Shown here: positions 1 to 12,869 of the stretch, piece after piece
Numbering within the stretch: the first letter of the stretch is position 1
Layout of the letters: every line of letters starts with the position of its first letter
Notes under the pieces: model-generated
The model's database searches: none
Seen by the model: only the letters and a program-made list of their open reading frames with translations
Told to the model about the DNA's origin: nothing
Origin: Ulota crispa
Taxonomy: Eukaryota > Streptophyta > Bryopsida > Orthotrichales > Orthotrichaceae
DNA length: 64,000 nucleotides
Reading direction: 5' to 3'
NCBI GenBank assembly: GCA_963920765.1
Contig: OY987250.1
Span: 11,462,409 to 11,526,408, forward strand
Made by a program: the position numbers and the translations under genes

Positions 1-386
1 CAGAAGATATTAACTTCATTAAAGCGGTTTTCGAGAGATCAGACTGGGGATCAACTTGTTATTAGTACATAAGACTTTCTTAGGAAACCATTCAAGGTGA
101 GAGATTGTAAATATTGTAGAAAGGATAGAGTAAAACTTTATATTTTCTATTCAAATATCAATGCAAATAAACCAAACCGTGCTTTCACCCAACTTGCTAA
201 CAATATCAACCTAGTATATAAATTACTACTAGAAACAAGGTTCAAATGGCATAGGAGGTGGAATCAAGTATCTAAACATTGTTCACATCTGTATGTGAAA
301 TCGAAATACATTGCACAAATTTATGTGAAAAACAAACTAGCCGTAGAAATGAAGTACTAGTTCAAGCAACAGCTCAAGTAGCTTAC

Positions 387-1854
387 CAAGACAGTACCTC
401 CTCTGCCTAAGTAGATACCATGATCTCTGTATGCAGTAATAACAGAGTCGTCAAAGTTGAGTGCCCTTTCCATGCCAATGCAGACAGCTTCTTGGCCGTC
501 ATAGAGGTGGCAAAATCCGCGAATCATTTGAGACTTAAACAGCTGCATATAGATAGAAAAAATCTGACCTTAGGGTTTGAAAAGTCATCATTCACAAACA
601 TGGGTGAAGCTTAGAATAAGTTAGTCTCTGCAACAAGCATAATAGCAGCTAAAAAGAATGATGTTTTGTTCTGCAAGTAAGCTGCATTATGGGGCGTCAG
701 ATCAGGTTATTCAGATAAAAACCATATGTAGGTTTTTCTGCTTCTCCAATCACTCCAAACTCTTAGCCTCATGGTTAGTGTTATCGTACTAGTGTAAACC
801 ACAAGGCAAAACATTTGCAACCCCCAAGCTTTTTAAACCCTATAAAACAAGGGGGGAAGTAAATTAGAACCCCGACTCCAAATCTCTCCCTCTATTTCTT
901 GCCAATCCAACCCTAAAAGTCTCATCAAAGTTCACGGTAGGAATATAATATTAGACTCCATTTGTAGGTTTTCACTGCCCTAGTTCCTCCAAACCTTTCC
1001 ACTTCATTCAATTTCGGCACCAAATGGGTTATCTCCTGTTATTGTAACCTCAAAATCCAACACAAGTTCAACGAAATTGCAAGTGTATGGCAAAACTTGA
1101 CAAAATCGCAAACTCTCTCCAGATTTAAATGAGCCTTCCATCAATGAGAAGCTGGTTAAATTCATCTACAGATTTTGCAGTAAAGATAACGTTCTATACC
1201 AATTTGAATCAATTGCCCTTCTCCAGAAAATATTCAAACTGAAACAATACTTTAATCACTATTAGAAAGCTATTTCGTGAATCTGGGAAAACTCTACACA
1301 CAGGCTCTCAAATACTACAGACATTTAAACATGGCTTTGAGAGGACTGTCGTGGGCTCAAGATTGTGTCCAAAAGGAACCCAGATCTTAGTTCATAAGCA
1401 ACTCCAATAATACTAAGGCAGTTCGTCAAGATCCAAGGAAGGAAAGGAATTTTCCAGTAACAAAATCTGATGTCCCATAATTAGGGTTAGAACTAGGTCA
1501 CAAGCAGACGAAGAGTAAGCACATGGAGAGAGAAGAGAGAGAAACACACACCATATCAGCAGCAATTTCAGTTCTCCTGATGATAGTCATGTCTTTGTAC
1601 GTCTTCATGAGCTCCTCTTTATTAGTGATGGCTTCCTGCGGTGGCCCCGACTCCAACAGATGCAAATCATACTTCACAGGAATCTCCACAACAATCTCCC
1701 CTGACTCAGGCTTCTTCGAAGAATCCGGGAACTTGTCCTTGCAGTCTGCATCAGCAGCGTATCCCCTCCACAAGACTCCATTTCCTGCTACTCTTGGAAC
1801 CCCCAAGCCCTTGCACAGAGCTAACCTCATCATACTCTTGCACCCTGAGTTCAT
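387..1854 (-). CDS. PDHA1: Pyruvate dehydrogenase E1 component, alpha subunit, mitochondrial (5' part only)
   Basis: E1-alpha is the thiamine-diphosphate subunit of the mitochondrial pyruvate dehydrogenase complex, which decarboxylates pyruvate and feeds acetyl-CoA to the citric acid cycle. Two exons are visible, 1854..1552 and 542..387, joined in phase 0 (donor ATG|GTGTGTG, acceptor TATATGCAG). The product begins with a basic, Ser- and Arg-containing leader of about 35 residues that fits a mitochondrial transit peptide. Family motifs follow: [21 protein letters not shown] and ITAYRDH..YLGRGG. I chose the ATG at 1854 because the frame upstream opens only with GTG and adds an acidic stretch. 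The second exon ends at a GTAAGC donor (386). The remaining exons, including the GDG thiamine-diphosphate motif, lie beyond base 1, since none was found in 1-386. Identification is firm; the transit peptide is inferred. Confidence 0.9.
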
Positions 1855-1924
1855 CTTGCAAAATTCAAATTCTTTATTGTCCCTGTCGAAGTCCAACACT
1901 CCACTGGATCGTGCTCTCTAGCTC

Positions 1925-2437
1925 CTGCAAATGTGACACCTCAAATGTCAAGAACTTACATTTCCCCCATGGCTTAACCCCTACAGAATCCATAGTTTCA
2001 AAATGACCACTACATTATGAACAATATCGTATCAAGACTTCATATCCCTGGACTTACACTCTATCCTGCTAAACGCTATCATTTCTTGTATATCATCAAA
2101 ATCCGTCAAGGTGTGAACACATCTAGCAGACAGAATACAAATAAAAGCTCATTACCCTTCGAAGGAATAATCAGAAGCATGAGAGAGGGTTAAGGCGGGT
2201 TTCTGGGTCTGTTAGGGGTTTCAGTGCAATCACTACAGAAGTTCAAGGTTCGCTGTTTCAGAGAGGGATCAAATACAGGCAAACAATAAACTCGAGACAT
2301 GCTGCGAAGAAAGATCACATCTTGATTCTACAATCCATTTCAACCGTCATTGATACTCCGTAACGGAGCAAAATCTTTCTGTCGTCCTGTTTTGTTATAA
2401 CAACGAGTGCTGACACCAAAAGAGTTGCCACACTCAC
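1925..2437 (-). other. Probable intron in the 5' UTR of the PDH E1-alpha gene
   Basis: On the minus strand a strong donor (CAAGCAG|GTGAGTG, 2438/2437) is followed by an acceptor (ATTTGCAG|GAGC, 1925/1924) about 70 bases upstream of the E1-alpha start codon. The GC-rich exon-like stretch upstream (about 2438-2680) does not keep an open frame into the E1-alpha coding sequence, so it is read here as untranslated leader. This rests on splice-signal quality only. Confidence 0.4.
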
Positions 2438-5351
2438 CTGCTTGAACTTCAAGACAAGAGCTTGATGGAAGCCAACATGGACATCTCCGGAAACCTGACT
2501 TCTGACGACTTGGAGGAGATGAAGTGTGGAGAGTGGCTCCAGCAGGAGAGGTGTGAGGAGCGGGGAGGGGGGGGAAGAGAGGAGGGGAAATCGAGGAAAG
2601 GCGAGAATTCTTTGGGAAGAGCAAGCGAGGGGCGCTTGGCAAAGGCTGGCTGGAGCGGAGCAGGTGCGGGCAGAGCTCATGTTTCACGTCTTCCGGAGCG
2701 TTTGCGTTGTGGAAAGTTGCGGGACTGCGAATCTGCCACTTGTGCGTGACACGTGTCGACGTCCTCTGCATGCCTACCATGTGGCCTGGTTTGCGTGCGC
2801 TGCCCTGGGCTGCTGCAGTGCCTTTGGCCTGCCATTTGCACTTGCACCAGTGTTGTATTTTAACTTAAAGGGTGGTCCAAATTTTCATGTAAAATGTTGA
2901 AGTTTTTTTACTGTCTTTCGAGTTTCAAATAATAGCCCTTCAAATTTTGGTTAGGGTGAGCGATGAGCAGAGAAGGGTTGTAAATAATTAATGTGTTAGC
3001 ATCACCATCCGTCTTACAAAACACATGGCCTTCTGGGAAGAGGCTAGCTTACTCCCAAATAAGAGCCCCACCCAACCCCAAAAATGAATGATCTTTTGGA
3101 AAAGAGGATCCCAAAAACTTGTCATGGCTTGAAAAATTATCTTGTTTTCAAGTCACCCTCTTGGCCTTCAAAACCTAATGAGACAAGAGGTGCACCTTTC
3201 TCTTGTAACATGATTCACTCACAATTTATTCTTTTTGAGCACAAAGGAGCCAATGGGGAGCCAAGGCTCCTTGGCCTCTTAACATGCCATGACAGTGGCT
3301 AGCAACCTCCAAATTGGATGGCCCTTCCCATTTGCAATCCAGAAGGTGGCCAATTTTTTGGGGCCAGGTGGTGATGCTCTTAGACTGAAAAACTTCAGTA
3401 ATTCACTTACAACGTAAAACTTCAATAAAATTCACTTACAATGTAAAACTTCAATAAAATCTAGTAAATCAACAAAATAACCAACAAATAAGTTTGAAAC
3501 GACAAACAAAAGTAAATACAATGAAGCATGTAGAATGTATCAAAATGCAAGTTCTATATTTAATTTATCATGACCATCTAAGTCTATATCCAATCCAACT
3601 ACATTGCACTACTTCATGCTACTTCAAAAGAAATGAAAGTGCTAGACTAATTTGTAAATTTAAATTCTTTTCCAATAAAAATAAACTTCATAAGTGCATG
3701 TAATGTTCCAAAGTAGAAGTAGAAATAGAATTGAAGAAGCAAGTTGCTTTTAAACCTTTAGTTGTGCACTTATGTGGCATTAACTATAAAGCCCTTTGTT
3801 TAGCCATTATTTTTGTATAGATGTATCATTGTATATCCCTTTGGCTCATATCTACCTTAGTTGTCCACCTATACAAGTAGTTTGTATACCATAGTCTCAA
3901 CAATCCCAAGATCAAGGTTTTAGAGTTGATATCTGTGGGAGCTTTTTGTTTCACTTTCAATTTTCAAGCTAGTTTATTGAGTGATAGGCCACATTTTTTT
4001 CCACCCTTCAAGTTTGTGGGGTCAATTTATTTTTTGCCCTTTATTTGAAGAGCTCTCATTTTTGCTCCCCCTCTATTTGAGGCACTTTCAATGTTAAGGA
4101 TATTGCAACCTTCAAATATAACATTGACTTGCATTACTTCACCCTTACAAAGATGTAACCTATGATTGTCTCTCATATGAAACTCAATTTGCTTGGTCTA
4201 AGGTGGGAGGATCTATTCCCACCTATGACCATGTTCTCCATTGATTTATCCAATTAGTCATAGTAAAAATTTAGTGCTCGTGCAAAATTGGCTTGATTGA
4301 ATCTCTACTAAAATTATAAAAACATAATGATACTTCAACATGTTTCAATAACATAACTTTTGTAAAAATAATGTCACACTTAAGAACATAATAAATTAAG
4401 ATATGAAAATTCCACATATTGTTTTTTGTATGCTTAGTGTGAAACACCTATTTTTATTAGTTGAATGTGAATGCCCAAATTCTATTCCTATAAGAAACCA
4501 ATTCAATTTCCATCCTCTTAGTCATGTTTTTTTACAAAGAAAAGATTGATGTTTAAGAATGTAAACATCATTAAATTTTGTTGTAGCATCATTTCTTGTA
4601 TTTACCATTTACAATTAGAAAATTTGATATTGACCAAGTGTCTAAATCAATTTTCATTAGAAATTGACTAGATGAGCAACTTCTCTTTTGAGCATAGAAG
4701 CAAAGCATCAATCCTCTTGTTGCATGCAAACTTCAAAGGGAGTCTAATATAATCACACTACCATAATTTGAAAATCATTGCAGAGTATGTTGTGCATTAA
4801 AATTGAGTGTGGTCTTATATTGAAGATTAGGGCATGGGCTTCATCTCAATACAAAATTCAAGACTTGAGATGCAGAGTGGAAAAATGGCTAAAGAATGTT
4901 TTCCAACACACTTTCATGCATGGCTGCATAACTCCTTTATCATTTCCATAGTTCTCCAATTCCAATACAACATGGAAATAGGCTCTTAAACTGTAGAATA
5001 TTAGGAATATGTGCACACAACATGCGGGACTTGCTAAAAGGTGTCAAGCTAGCCCACAAACAGAACGTAATTTTAGAATTGCAATCCAGCAACCTAGTAG
5101 GCCCACCTAATTGCAGTACTGATCAAAATACACCACTTCAAAATCTTGCACAACGAGAATGTAACGACTTCGCAAATGTGCCAACTCTAGGTCGTCTGCC
5201 AATAAGGTATTGAATCGTTTCCAACTTTTGCATAGGGTATCCAAATAACACCTTCTTTAGTGCGCTGGAATACTCTTTGATTTGCCATTAAGGATACGGA
5301 AACAAACTTGCAAATGGCAAGGCAGGCATTGCAAGGACCGGCACTACTCCC
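2438..5351. other. Intergenic region, no gene recognised
   Basis: The 2438-2780 part is GC-rich and is probably promoter or leader of the E1-alpha gene. The rest is AT-rich, with stop codons in all frames at short intervals. It contains a candidate small inverted-repeat element (2997-3381) and about two and a half copies of a 29-bp tandem repeat at 3390-3463. The small open frames at 3084-3302 and 5022-5213 resemble no known family. Confidence 0.6.
2997..3381. mobile_element. Candidate MITE with short terminal inverted repeats
   Basis: The left end reads TTAGCATCACCA and the right end TGGTGATGCTCTTA, near-complementary ends of about 12 bases. The 385-bp interior has no coding capacity. A similar end (GGAGATGCTCT) occurs near 33104. 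No target-site duplication could be established with confidence, so this stays tentative. Confidence 0.3.
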
Positions 5352-8300
5352 CTACTGAGCAATAATCTTTTTCTTCGGGACTGCTTTGGCCTTGTCCGTG
5401 CCCAGCGGGTACACAAGTGGCAACAACGGATGCCTGGCCACCTGCCCTTCTTTCAGGTCTCTCCGCCACGCTTGGTAACTCCACCCGTCCTCTTCCTGCA
5501 ACTTTCGCCTCAAATGCCGCGAGTCTAGAATCCGTGCTCCATCTGCAAAGAAGCTCACTGTCCACGCCAGCCGATCAGGTCCTCGCTTCGGCTGCCCTGG
5601 TGCCCAATGCAACGTCCACCCGTGATGCACGCTCCTGCATTTCAATCACAAGCACATTTTCTGCATTTAGAAAGGTCAGAGCTTTAAACAATCTTGTTAA
5701 CAAATCCAATACAATTCCTATGCACAAGAGAATACAATATTTGGATACCATATGCAAAAAATCAAAACTTTTCTTGGTAGAACCAACGCAAATATTGATG
5801 TTGAACTGGTGTACATCTTCAAAATCCATGTACATTTGTTGTACAAGATTTTGGAGTGTCACACTTAGGTGCAGGTACCTTACACAAACAGGACTAGATA
5901 AGTGTGAGTCAATACGGTCTATAATTAAGTTGCTCTCAAGATGTGGTGCAACAAGAAAGGTAGCAGCTCAATTACAAACCGGATTGGCTCACATCTTGAC
6001 TATTACCGTTTGTAACTGGCCAACAACACAAAGACAAGTGGCACTTTATCATGTCAATCTAGACAGGAAATAACTACCTGTGAGCACGTGATTATGCATC
6101 CCAGAAGAACATCAATTACGATTGATAACGTGGTTGTTTGGAGTCAATCCAAGCAAGCCACATTGCCAAAATTTGCGCTGTTAACCGTTACAGAAGGATA
6201 GTAGGCATTCAATAATTCATAGCCAACTTTTGCGTAAAGGTTATTTACAGTTGAGACTAGCAGCAGGTATTTTTGCGAATTGCAAAGCAGGATTGTTGCC
6301 AAATTGAGCACACCACGTTTCTTTTTCCTCAAAGTACTAATCCCTGCCTTGTAGTGACTTTACCCCCTTTTTCTGAGGGCCCGCTCTGACACACTTTGAT
6401 GCACAACTAAAAGCTACCGTGAAGAAGAGATGGCAACTCACACATCGCCAAGGGTCATGCAGGGATAGTCGGCCACAGGGTAGCCCCTGCTCTCAAGGCT
6501 AGCCATCCCCTGGTTGTTCTGCCAATACGGGAGAGCAAAATCTCGATGAGAACCTGCACATGGTGTTCACAACATGTCATTCCACGAGCTATCCACCAGC
6601 TTAGAAAGACTTGAAAACGCTTCTGCATGAGAACATACATGGCAGGTGTAATAATTCTAAAACATTTTAACAACTAACTTACATTTCAATAAGTAAATTA
6701 ATAATCGGGAGAAAAGACCCAAGCTTAAAATTCTGTGAAAAGCCGTCCTTCCGACCACAGCCAATACACGACTTAGTTACAATATTCCAATAATATAGCA
6801 AAACAAAACATAAAATGAAAATCCCATGAGTGTAGGCGACTGCCTAAAACCGAGACGATACAGAGAAGACTAGCATAGCCCCTGTGCAACGAAGGCTACC
6901 AGGTTGAAAAGTCAAATTCTCTGTCCCGATGATTATTCATTTCCACAAGTAAAATGAAAGTGAAATCTTAAGGGATGTTCATAAATTTGAGATAGAGTGG
7001 AGGTTCAGCGAAGACTTCGGATTTCAGGCCGAATGTAAGTGACGGTGGGCGGATGCAGGGTTATCAAAGAAGGTGCCCAAACAAGCGATTGAACGACCAC
7101 TGGACTACCCTGGTACCTTGATAATGGAAAGCAAAGAGCTTTGGAAGCAGACCTGATGCAAAATGTAGGCTCGAGTCTGTTTTGTCCAGCGAGCGGAGAG
7201 GAATCCAAACCGTGAGAAAGGAGTTGGTATCTAAGGGCGCCATGTTGAGATCTGAGTGCCAGTTTGTTACGCCAAAGCCTGGCATCTTCTGGAACAGGCA
7301 GTCCTGGTACAGACGCACCTGCAACCAACACCCAATCGTTCATCTCATGCCTACAATGGGCAATGAGATCAACCCCTCGGGGACCCCTTTTCTTAAATTT
7401 CTGATAAGACTCTAAATGCGACGGCAACTGTTATAAACCCTAATTCTCTAATTTCTCGGCTCTGTAAGGTTTGTGATTTAGGAGTGTCTTTCAAGTGCAC
7501 CATGAAGTCGGGATCAGGGTCGTCAAAGCATTTGGCCTCAAGGAAGAAAACCTACAATCTGTTGAGTTTCATCCTCCAGGTCCTGAATATAAAAAACTAG
7601 TCATGCACTCTTTTCGCGACTACGAAATTGATCGACGTTTCGACTGCTAGGGTTTAAGGTTTAGGGTTTAGGGTTTAAGAATGACATATCATTTTAGAGT
7701 TCAACATACTCTTTTTCTTAGCTAAGGAACTGATATTTACGTGTTAGAGCTCTTGTCCTGATTGAACACACAATAGGTAGGATTCAGGGATTTAACGATA
7801 TTCCTTTTATGACACGCAATGCACCGGTATCGGAACCAAGGTACTGGAATTCTCGAACTAGAGATCTTGGTCTCACAAGACTATTCGGATTTAGGGTTTT
7901 AAAGTTTAGGGTTTGGGGGTTCGATAACATACCTTCGTAGAACCCAACAATTCAGCCACCATGGCGACCAATCGTGGGTGACACGCCCACTGCCTGACAA
8001 GCTGCGACTTCTGATGCAAATTGAAGCTTTGCAAGAAACCCAATTCATCTGTCCCCTGTCTTCACCAAACCAACTGCAATCAAATCCCAAGTACCTATTA
8101 ATGGCAAAGAGCATGCACACAACTGAAAAGTACCACAAGTGAAATACAACAGCTCGCAACCTGTAGCCGAATGAGAGCCGCAGCCTCGGCGATGGTACGC
8201 AAAGAGAAGGGGTCCACACCAGGGCACAGCACCGCCACCCTATGCCGGTACGCATTCAGCTTCTCCCGACTGGCAGCCTCGTTCACGGCCACCGCCAATG

Positions 8301-8544
8301 CGGCCATTTCCTCGCCGTCGAACAGTCCCCGCACGCACACATGACCTTCTCTTTCGAATTGCAACAACTGCTCACTCCGCAATATATCCGTTCTGTCCTC
8401 ATTCCTCAACCGTTTGACCGGGAATGGACCCGTCGGGATCCTCTTCCGTTGATTACTACTCACCCGGCTTGCAATGCAGGTGGGTCTGTGAACAGAAAAC
8501 GAGCTCACTACTGAGTGATGGCTTATTGCACTTATTCTTTCCAT
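5352..8544 (-). CDS. Plant-type phytanoyl-CoA dioxygenase (PhyH) family protein
   Basis: Fe(II)/2-oxoglutarate-dependent oxygenase of the plant PhyH-like family; the substrate is unknown. Five exons (8544..8161, 8055..7933, 7318..7153, 6553..6442, 5634..5352) join in consistent phase to give 355 residues ending in TAG. Residues 1-60 form a Ser/Arg-rich extension that may be an organellar transit peptide. The catalytic core follows: FLQSFNLHQKSQLVRQW (exon 2), RLYQDCLFQKMPGFGVTNWH with the HxD iron ligands H190 and D192 (exon 3), SHRDFALPYW (exon 4), and HHGWTLHWAP with the distal iron ligand, probably H271, plus the 2-oxoglutarate-binding R283 (exon 5). All expected metal ligands are present, so the enzyme should be active. 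Exon 2 uses an acceptor 19 bases downstream of a stronger-looking one; the upstream site would give an immediate stop. Intron 2 carries telomere-like repeats. Confidence 0.88.
7648..7678. repeat. Interstitial telomere-like TTTAGGG repeats
   Basis: Four tandem, slightly imperfect copies of the plant telomere heptamer (TTTAGGG, with TTTAAGG variants) lie inside intron 2 of the PhyH gene. A second looser cluster lies at 7889-7914, and another at about 12260-12290. The tract is too short to be a former telomere; it fits the telo-box motifs common in plant DNA. Confidence 0.7.
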
Positions 8545-10529
8545 GTTGAGCAATGATCAGCACCGAAGCACCGACATTTCTGATGTTGCTGCTTGGTACT
8601 GGGAATTCTTCAACTACCCATATGGCTCAATTCCACTTCTGAGAATTGATTGTTTCCCGTGGGTTGCTTCTCGTGGAAACTGGTAGCAAGGAGACTGCGA
8701 GAAGGAGGGCGGTGGGTGGAGTGGCGGGCTTGGTCACTGGATGACGCATCTGCTTTTGGATGGATGAAACCCAAACCCTGTAAGGACGGAGGCTCTGACC
8801 GTGGAGTTATAATAAGTTACAGAAACACCATCTTCAGATTTGGGAATATTTCAGCAATCTCATCCACGGACTCCAAATATGGAAAATTTCACTATGTACA
8901 CTCTTGTGCGAATTTGTTTTAGTGTCTTCGGATATTAATTGCTCGAAAACAAAAAGATTTTTGATGTAACTTGAATGGACAAAGCACATTATTTGTAAAA
9001 CAAGGGACGGTTCAACTATGTCCCACTGAGATTTCAATGATGGAGAGCTAAAATTTAGGACTCGGTAATTTACACTACATCTCAAGTTCCACTTCCTAAG
9101 TTAGTGTGCTTTAATTGCGTTCAGCTTTAGGAACAAGAGACATTTTAGATGAAATGTCTATGACAATCATAGATGTTTTATTTAAAATTTCTCTCATTCC
9201 TAAAGTTGAATGCAATGAGAGTATGAATGCAATTAGAGCACACTACCATAATGGATTACGTTATGCTTACATGGCAACGTTTTTGGGACAATTTTGACAA
9301 CAAGGTGGGACTTCCCTCAAGGTTTGACAATTTGAAACTATCATTATGTCCTTCATCTAGCTTTTACCTCAAGGCTCACTAGTATTTTTGTACAAAATGT
9401 TCATAGCTCATTTTTTTTTGTAATCTTTTTAATCCTTAATAAACCAATGAAGATGCTAATTTGCACTTGAGCTCCAAATGCATGCTTTCATTTCAATATC
9501 CTACTATTAAACTTGTATTCATCAATAATTGATGATCACTCTCAAATGAATATTTTGTTTGTCATTTAAAAGTTATTAAGACATGCTTTTGCATACACAC
9601 GCTTGCTTTTTGCATTCTATTGCTTTAACTTTGAAACTCTCCAAACACTAAGATAAATAAATAAATAAACAATTCTAAGTAAAAATGTGTGCGTAACCAA
9701 CTAAATGCCAAGTACACATTTATTTTTTTATGTGTCCATGTTTGTAACAACACTAAAATTCATAAACCATATGGAGTTTGCATCAACCATCTTTTGAAGG
9801 GATTTATATGTAATTATGACCAAATTGTAGTGAACACCTATCACTTATTGATTGCTCTACTACTAATGTGACACACAAGAGTTGTTAAAAACATTGCTTG
9901 CATGCAATATGCAATCAAACATAGTCAATATAAAAACTAACAACAAATTAAAAAAGAATCACTATGCATTGTGTTGATTGAAATGAGAGTGGCCCCCTTC
10001 ACTTCATATAACTATGCTTGAAACCCTATACATTTATTCTCTCTTCAAGTGTTAAAACATTGTGTCATGCAAATTTGTACTCTAATCCAGGATGACCACA
10101 ACCACATGTAAACTTCCTATGCATAGATGCTACATGTATGTTTAAAACTTTATCATCCAAAAACGCTTTTTAATTTGTACTTTGAATCTGTTGAATTATT
10201 ACTATCTACTACACAAAATAGTGCATTTAGGTTGCCCCATACTAATTTCTTGACATTCTACATTATATAAATAATTTTTGCTGCTATGGTAATTTTCATC
10301 AATAATTACTACAAGAAACAAATTTTAAAAGGACCTAGCAACAACAACAAAGGTGTGGTTAAACAAACGGGGGTTTTCAAGTTGTAAAACATGTAAAATC
10401 CAAGTATCTAGAGAGTTACATGCTCCTCCAAGTGGTCAAGTGATGATTCAAGAAGTGACTTTCTAGGGTAAGGCAGCCTAATTGTCAAGGTAGCCTTAAT
10501 GCACTATTTAGTGTATGTATTATTATTAA
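8545..10529. other. Intergenic region, no gene recognised
   Basis: About the first 250 bases probably hold the PhyH promoter. The rest is AT-rich, with no open frame longer than about 90 codons and no recognisable product. Confidence 0.6.
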
Positions 10530-10839
10530 GGGAAAAATTCATGAATACCCTTGAAGTTTGCAATATTTTCATAGATACCCCTGCTTTTTCAAAAATATCA
10601 CAAATACCCTTGGATCATAAAATTTAGACGTTTTTTTTGTTATGCATGTCACTTCCTTCTCCTTCATGGGCACACTACTTTGTTCTTGCTATGCGTGCTC
10701 ATAAAGAAGAAGGAAAATGACATGCACAACAAAACAAATACCTAATTTTTTTTATCAAAGGGTATTTGTGACATTTCTGAAAAAGCAGAAATATCTATGA
10801 AAATATTGCAAACTTCAGGGGTATCCATAAAATTTTCCC
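10530..10839. mobile_element. Foldback MITE, family A, copy 1
   Basis: A 310-bp element whose two halves are reverse complements over almost their full length. It begins GGGAAAAATTCATGAATACC and ends with the matching complement. TTAA lies directly outside both ends, as expected for a piggyBac-type target site. It has no coding capacity. Related copies are at 48694-49001 and 61662-61974. Confidence 0.85.
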
Positions 10840-10929
10840 TTAAATAATTACTATCTACTATGAATTATTATTACTGGAGCAGATGCTCTCCAAGAGTATC
10901 AGATATGAAAAACCGACAGCATGTGGATG

Positions 10930-11535
10930 AATGAAATCGACCAAGAGTACTGTCGTTGATGTGAAGCATTGACAGGCGCTGCTTGCGTCGAGTTCCAGTC
11001 GAAGAAGTACTTGCAATTTCAAGTATGGCTATGGCGATAAATCCACGACCCAAGGGGCTGGCGAATGCCCTCAACCCGAATTCTGATTATGTCCTCGTGA
11101 CGGGGCTCACCATTGGAGGCCGCGCCGTCGCCGTTCCCGCTTCAGCGGCGATCCGATCACGTATTGGATACCGTTAGCATTTCGTCCTATTCTAGCGGCG
11201 TTTCGACAACAGATTGCGTATCCTGAGGTCGATGCGTCGCTATATGGTCTGAGCCTGCTATGACGTTTGAGGTGCCTCGGATTCTACGTTGACGATCCCG
11301 GCTACGGTGGTGCGCATGGCGAGCGATGTCAACTACGCAATTCCTGCTAGTAATTTGTTTGTTAACGGCGGACGATTCAGGCAACACTTATTGCCTTGCA
11401 ATGGCACCGGCTGATGCATTCAGGTGCATGATTGGAAACGTTCAGCAACAAAAGGTTCTCCTGGTTTATGATTCGGTGAATGAGCGCGTTGGGTTTCAAA
11501 CAATTCAGTGCAACGCGCTGTGCACTGCGAAGTAA
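10930..11535 (+). pseudogene. Nepenthesin-type aspartic protease pseudogene (A1 family)
   Basis: Pieces of a plant pepsin-like aspartic protease appear in the correct order but in shifting frames. They are CNFKYGYGDKST (flap region of the N lobe, near 11015), SDYVLVTGLTIGGRAVAVP (start of the C lobe, near 11085), PILAAFRQQIAYPEVDASL (near 11195), and NTYCLAMAPADAF followed by MIGNVQQQKVLLVYDSVNER (near 11385-11490), ending at TAA 11533. The second catalytic DSGT motif is missing, most of the N lobe is deleted, and at least three frame changes and several stops occur. Splicing cannot reconcile this, so it is a dead copy. No functional paralogue is in the window. Confidence 0.8.
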
Positions 11536-12866
11536 GCTCCGTAACCCATGCCCTGACAGCATTGTTGATCGTGCTTTACAAGGTCCTGGTTACGAATTTA
11601 GTTGGCATTATTATGGAAGAAAGAATTCTGCAAATAAGCTTTGACAACATATTCAAGATAATGCATAACAATCTTCGATAGGAGTGACATGGCATCATGC
11701 CACATCAAAAAAAGAAAAGCTTACATGGTCTAATATGTGAAAGACAACGACTTTCATTGGCTTGAAGAGCTCTCACTGGTCCAGATTGATCTCAACTTTA
11801 CCAAAATAAGGTGTCATGAATTTCCTTTTCATACCTGTTGAGAGGGCTGTTCAGCAAAATTATCTCGAGGCTTTTGTATTTGTCAAGAGGTTAGTTAATT
11901 CATGTTTAGGTCAAAGGATTTTGTGTGTTTTGTGCAAATGGTTGAAGGATTTGATATTCGTGAAAAGAATCTTGAGAGAAGTCCATCACTTTCTGAAATG
12001 CACCAGTACCTTAAACTTTCATTTTATTGCAGGATCAACAGGAAAGAGGATTGTCCATCAAACAGCCAGACGACTCTGGATTAGCTCATGACATATCGGA
12101 GTGGTCCAAAGCAGTCCCTTGAAAGGAACTTCATAGTAAATTTGCCCCAGGCCTTGTAGCTCGTGAATTTGGAATTGCACAATCTTTGCAGACCTTTGAT
12201 TTTGTGTGATGTCAGATGCATTAGTTGACAAAGAGAAACCTTGTTGACCAAAGTCTTGGTCTAGGGTTTAGGGTTCAGGGTTTTAGGCCGTGCAGATCAT
12301 CCAAAAATCTCAACCCGCGGTTGCAGATGTAAGCTACTCCAACGAACGGCAAGCATTGTCCTGTTCACACTTACTCTATTTTGAAAGCTGCTGGAGAAGT
12401 TACAAAGTAGTCCATCAACACTCTCAGTTTCTCGAGTTTCAATTCTGCATTGTTCAGACGGCTGGGATATTTCTCCTGGGATAAATAGAGCCTTTGCATA
12501 TATCTCAAGATAACACACGCACCAGAATTGGCAACACCCAAATTCAGAACGCAAGGAAAGGGTAATTTACATGAAGAATGCACAAAAGTAGAAGACACAA
12601 AAGGTTACTCTAACCGTTACGGACCTGATCTCATACTACACACAAACCCTACGATCGGCTCATAAACTCACACTTCGATGACAAAACCTAATTAACAGGT
12701 CGGTAACGGGTAGGCATATCATTGCTAAATGCCTCTGCCCACTGATTGTAGAATGAAAAGGGCCATCTCCGTCATCTACTTCCTCTTTTAAATTCAACAA
12801 GCATAAGGATAAAGCTTCAATGTCAACAAAATCGTCTATGTGCACTGATGTGCTCTCTTTAGTCAG

Positions 12867-12868
<2 letters not shown>
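11536..12868. other. Intergenic region, no gene recognised
   Basis: Open frames of up to about 90 codons occur on both strands but none resembles a known protein. A short telomere-like stretch lies at about 12260-12290. The downstream side of the AP2-like duplication starts near 12985. Confidence 0.5.

Positions 12869-12869
<1 letters not shown>

Noticed and set aside
2462..2900. Plus-strand frames of 95 and 124 residues in GC-rich DNA
   Set aside because: Low-complexity Gly/Arg/Glu content with no family match. The region sits upstream of the E1-alpha gene on the other strand and looks like its promoter and leader.
5417..6073. 218-residue open frame on the plus strand
   Set aside because: It runs antisense to PhyH exon 5 and into its intron, with no family resemblance; the minus strand explains the sequence completely.
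7648..7678. Former chromosome end or fusion point
   Set aside because: Only about four heptamers, inside a gene intron with normal exons on both sides.
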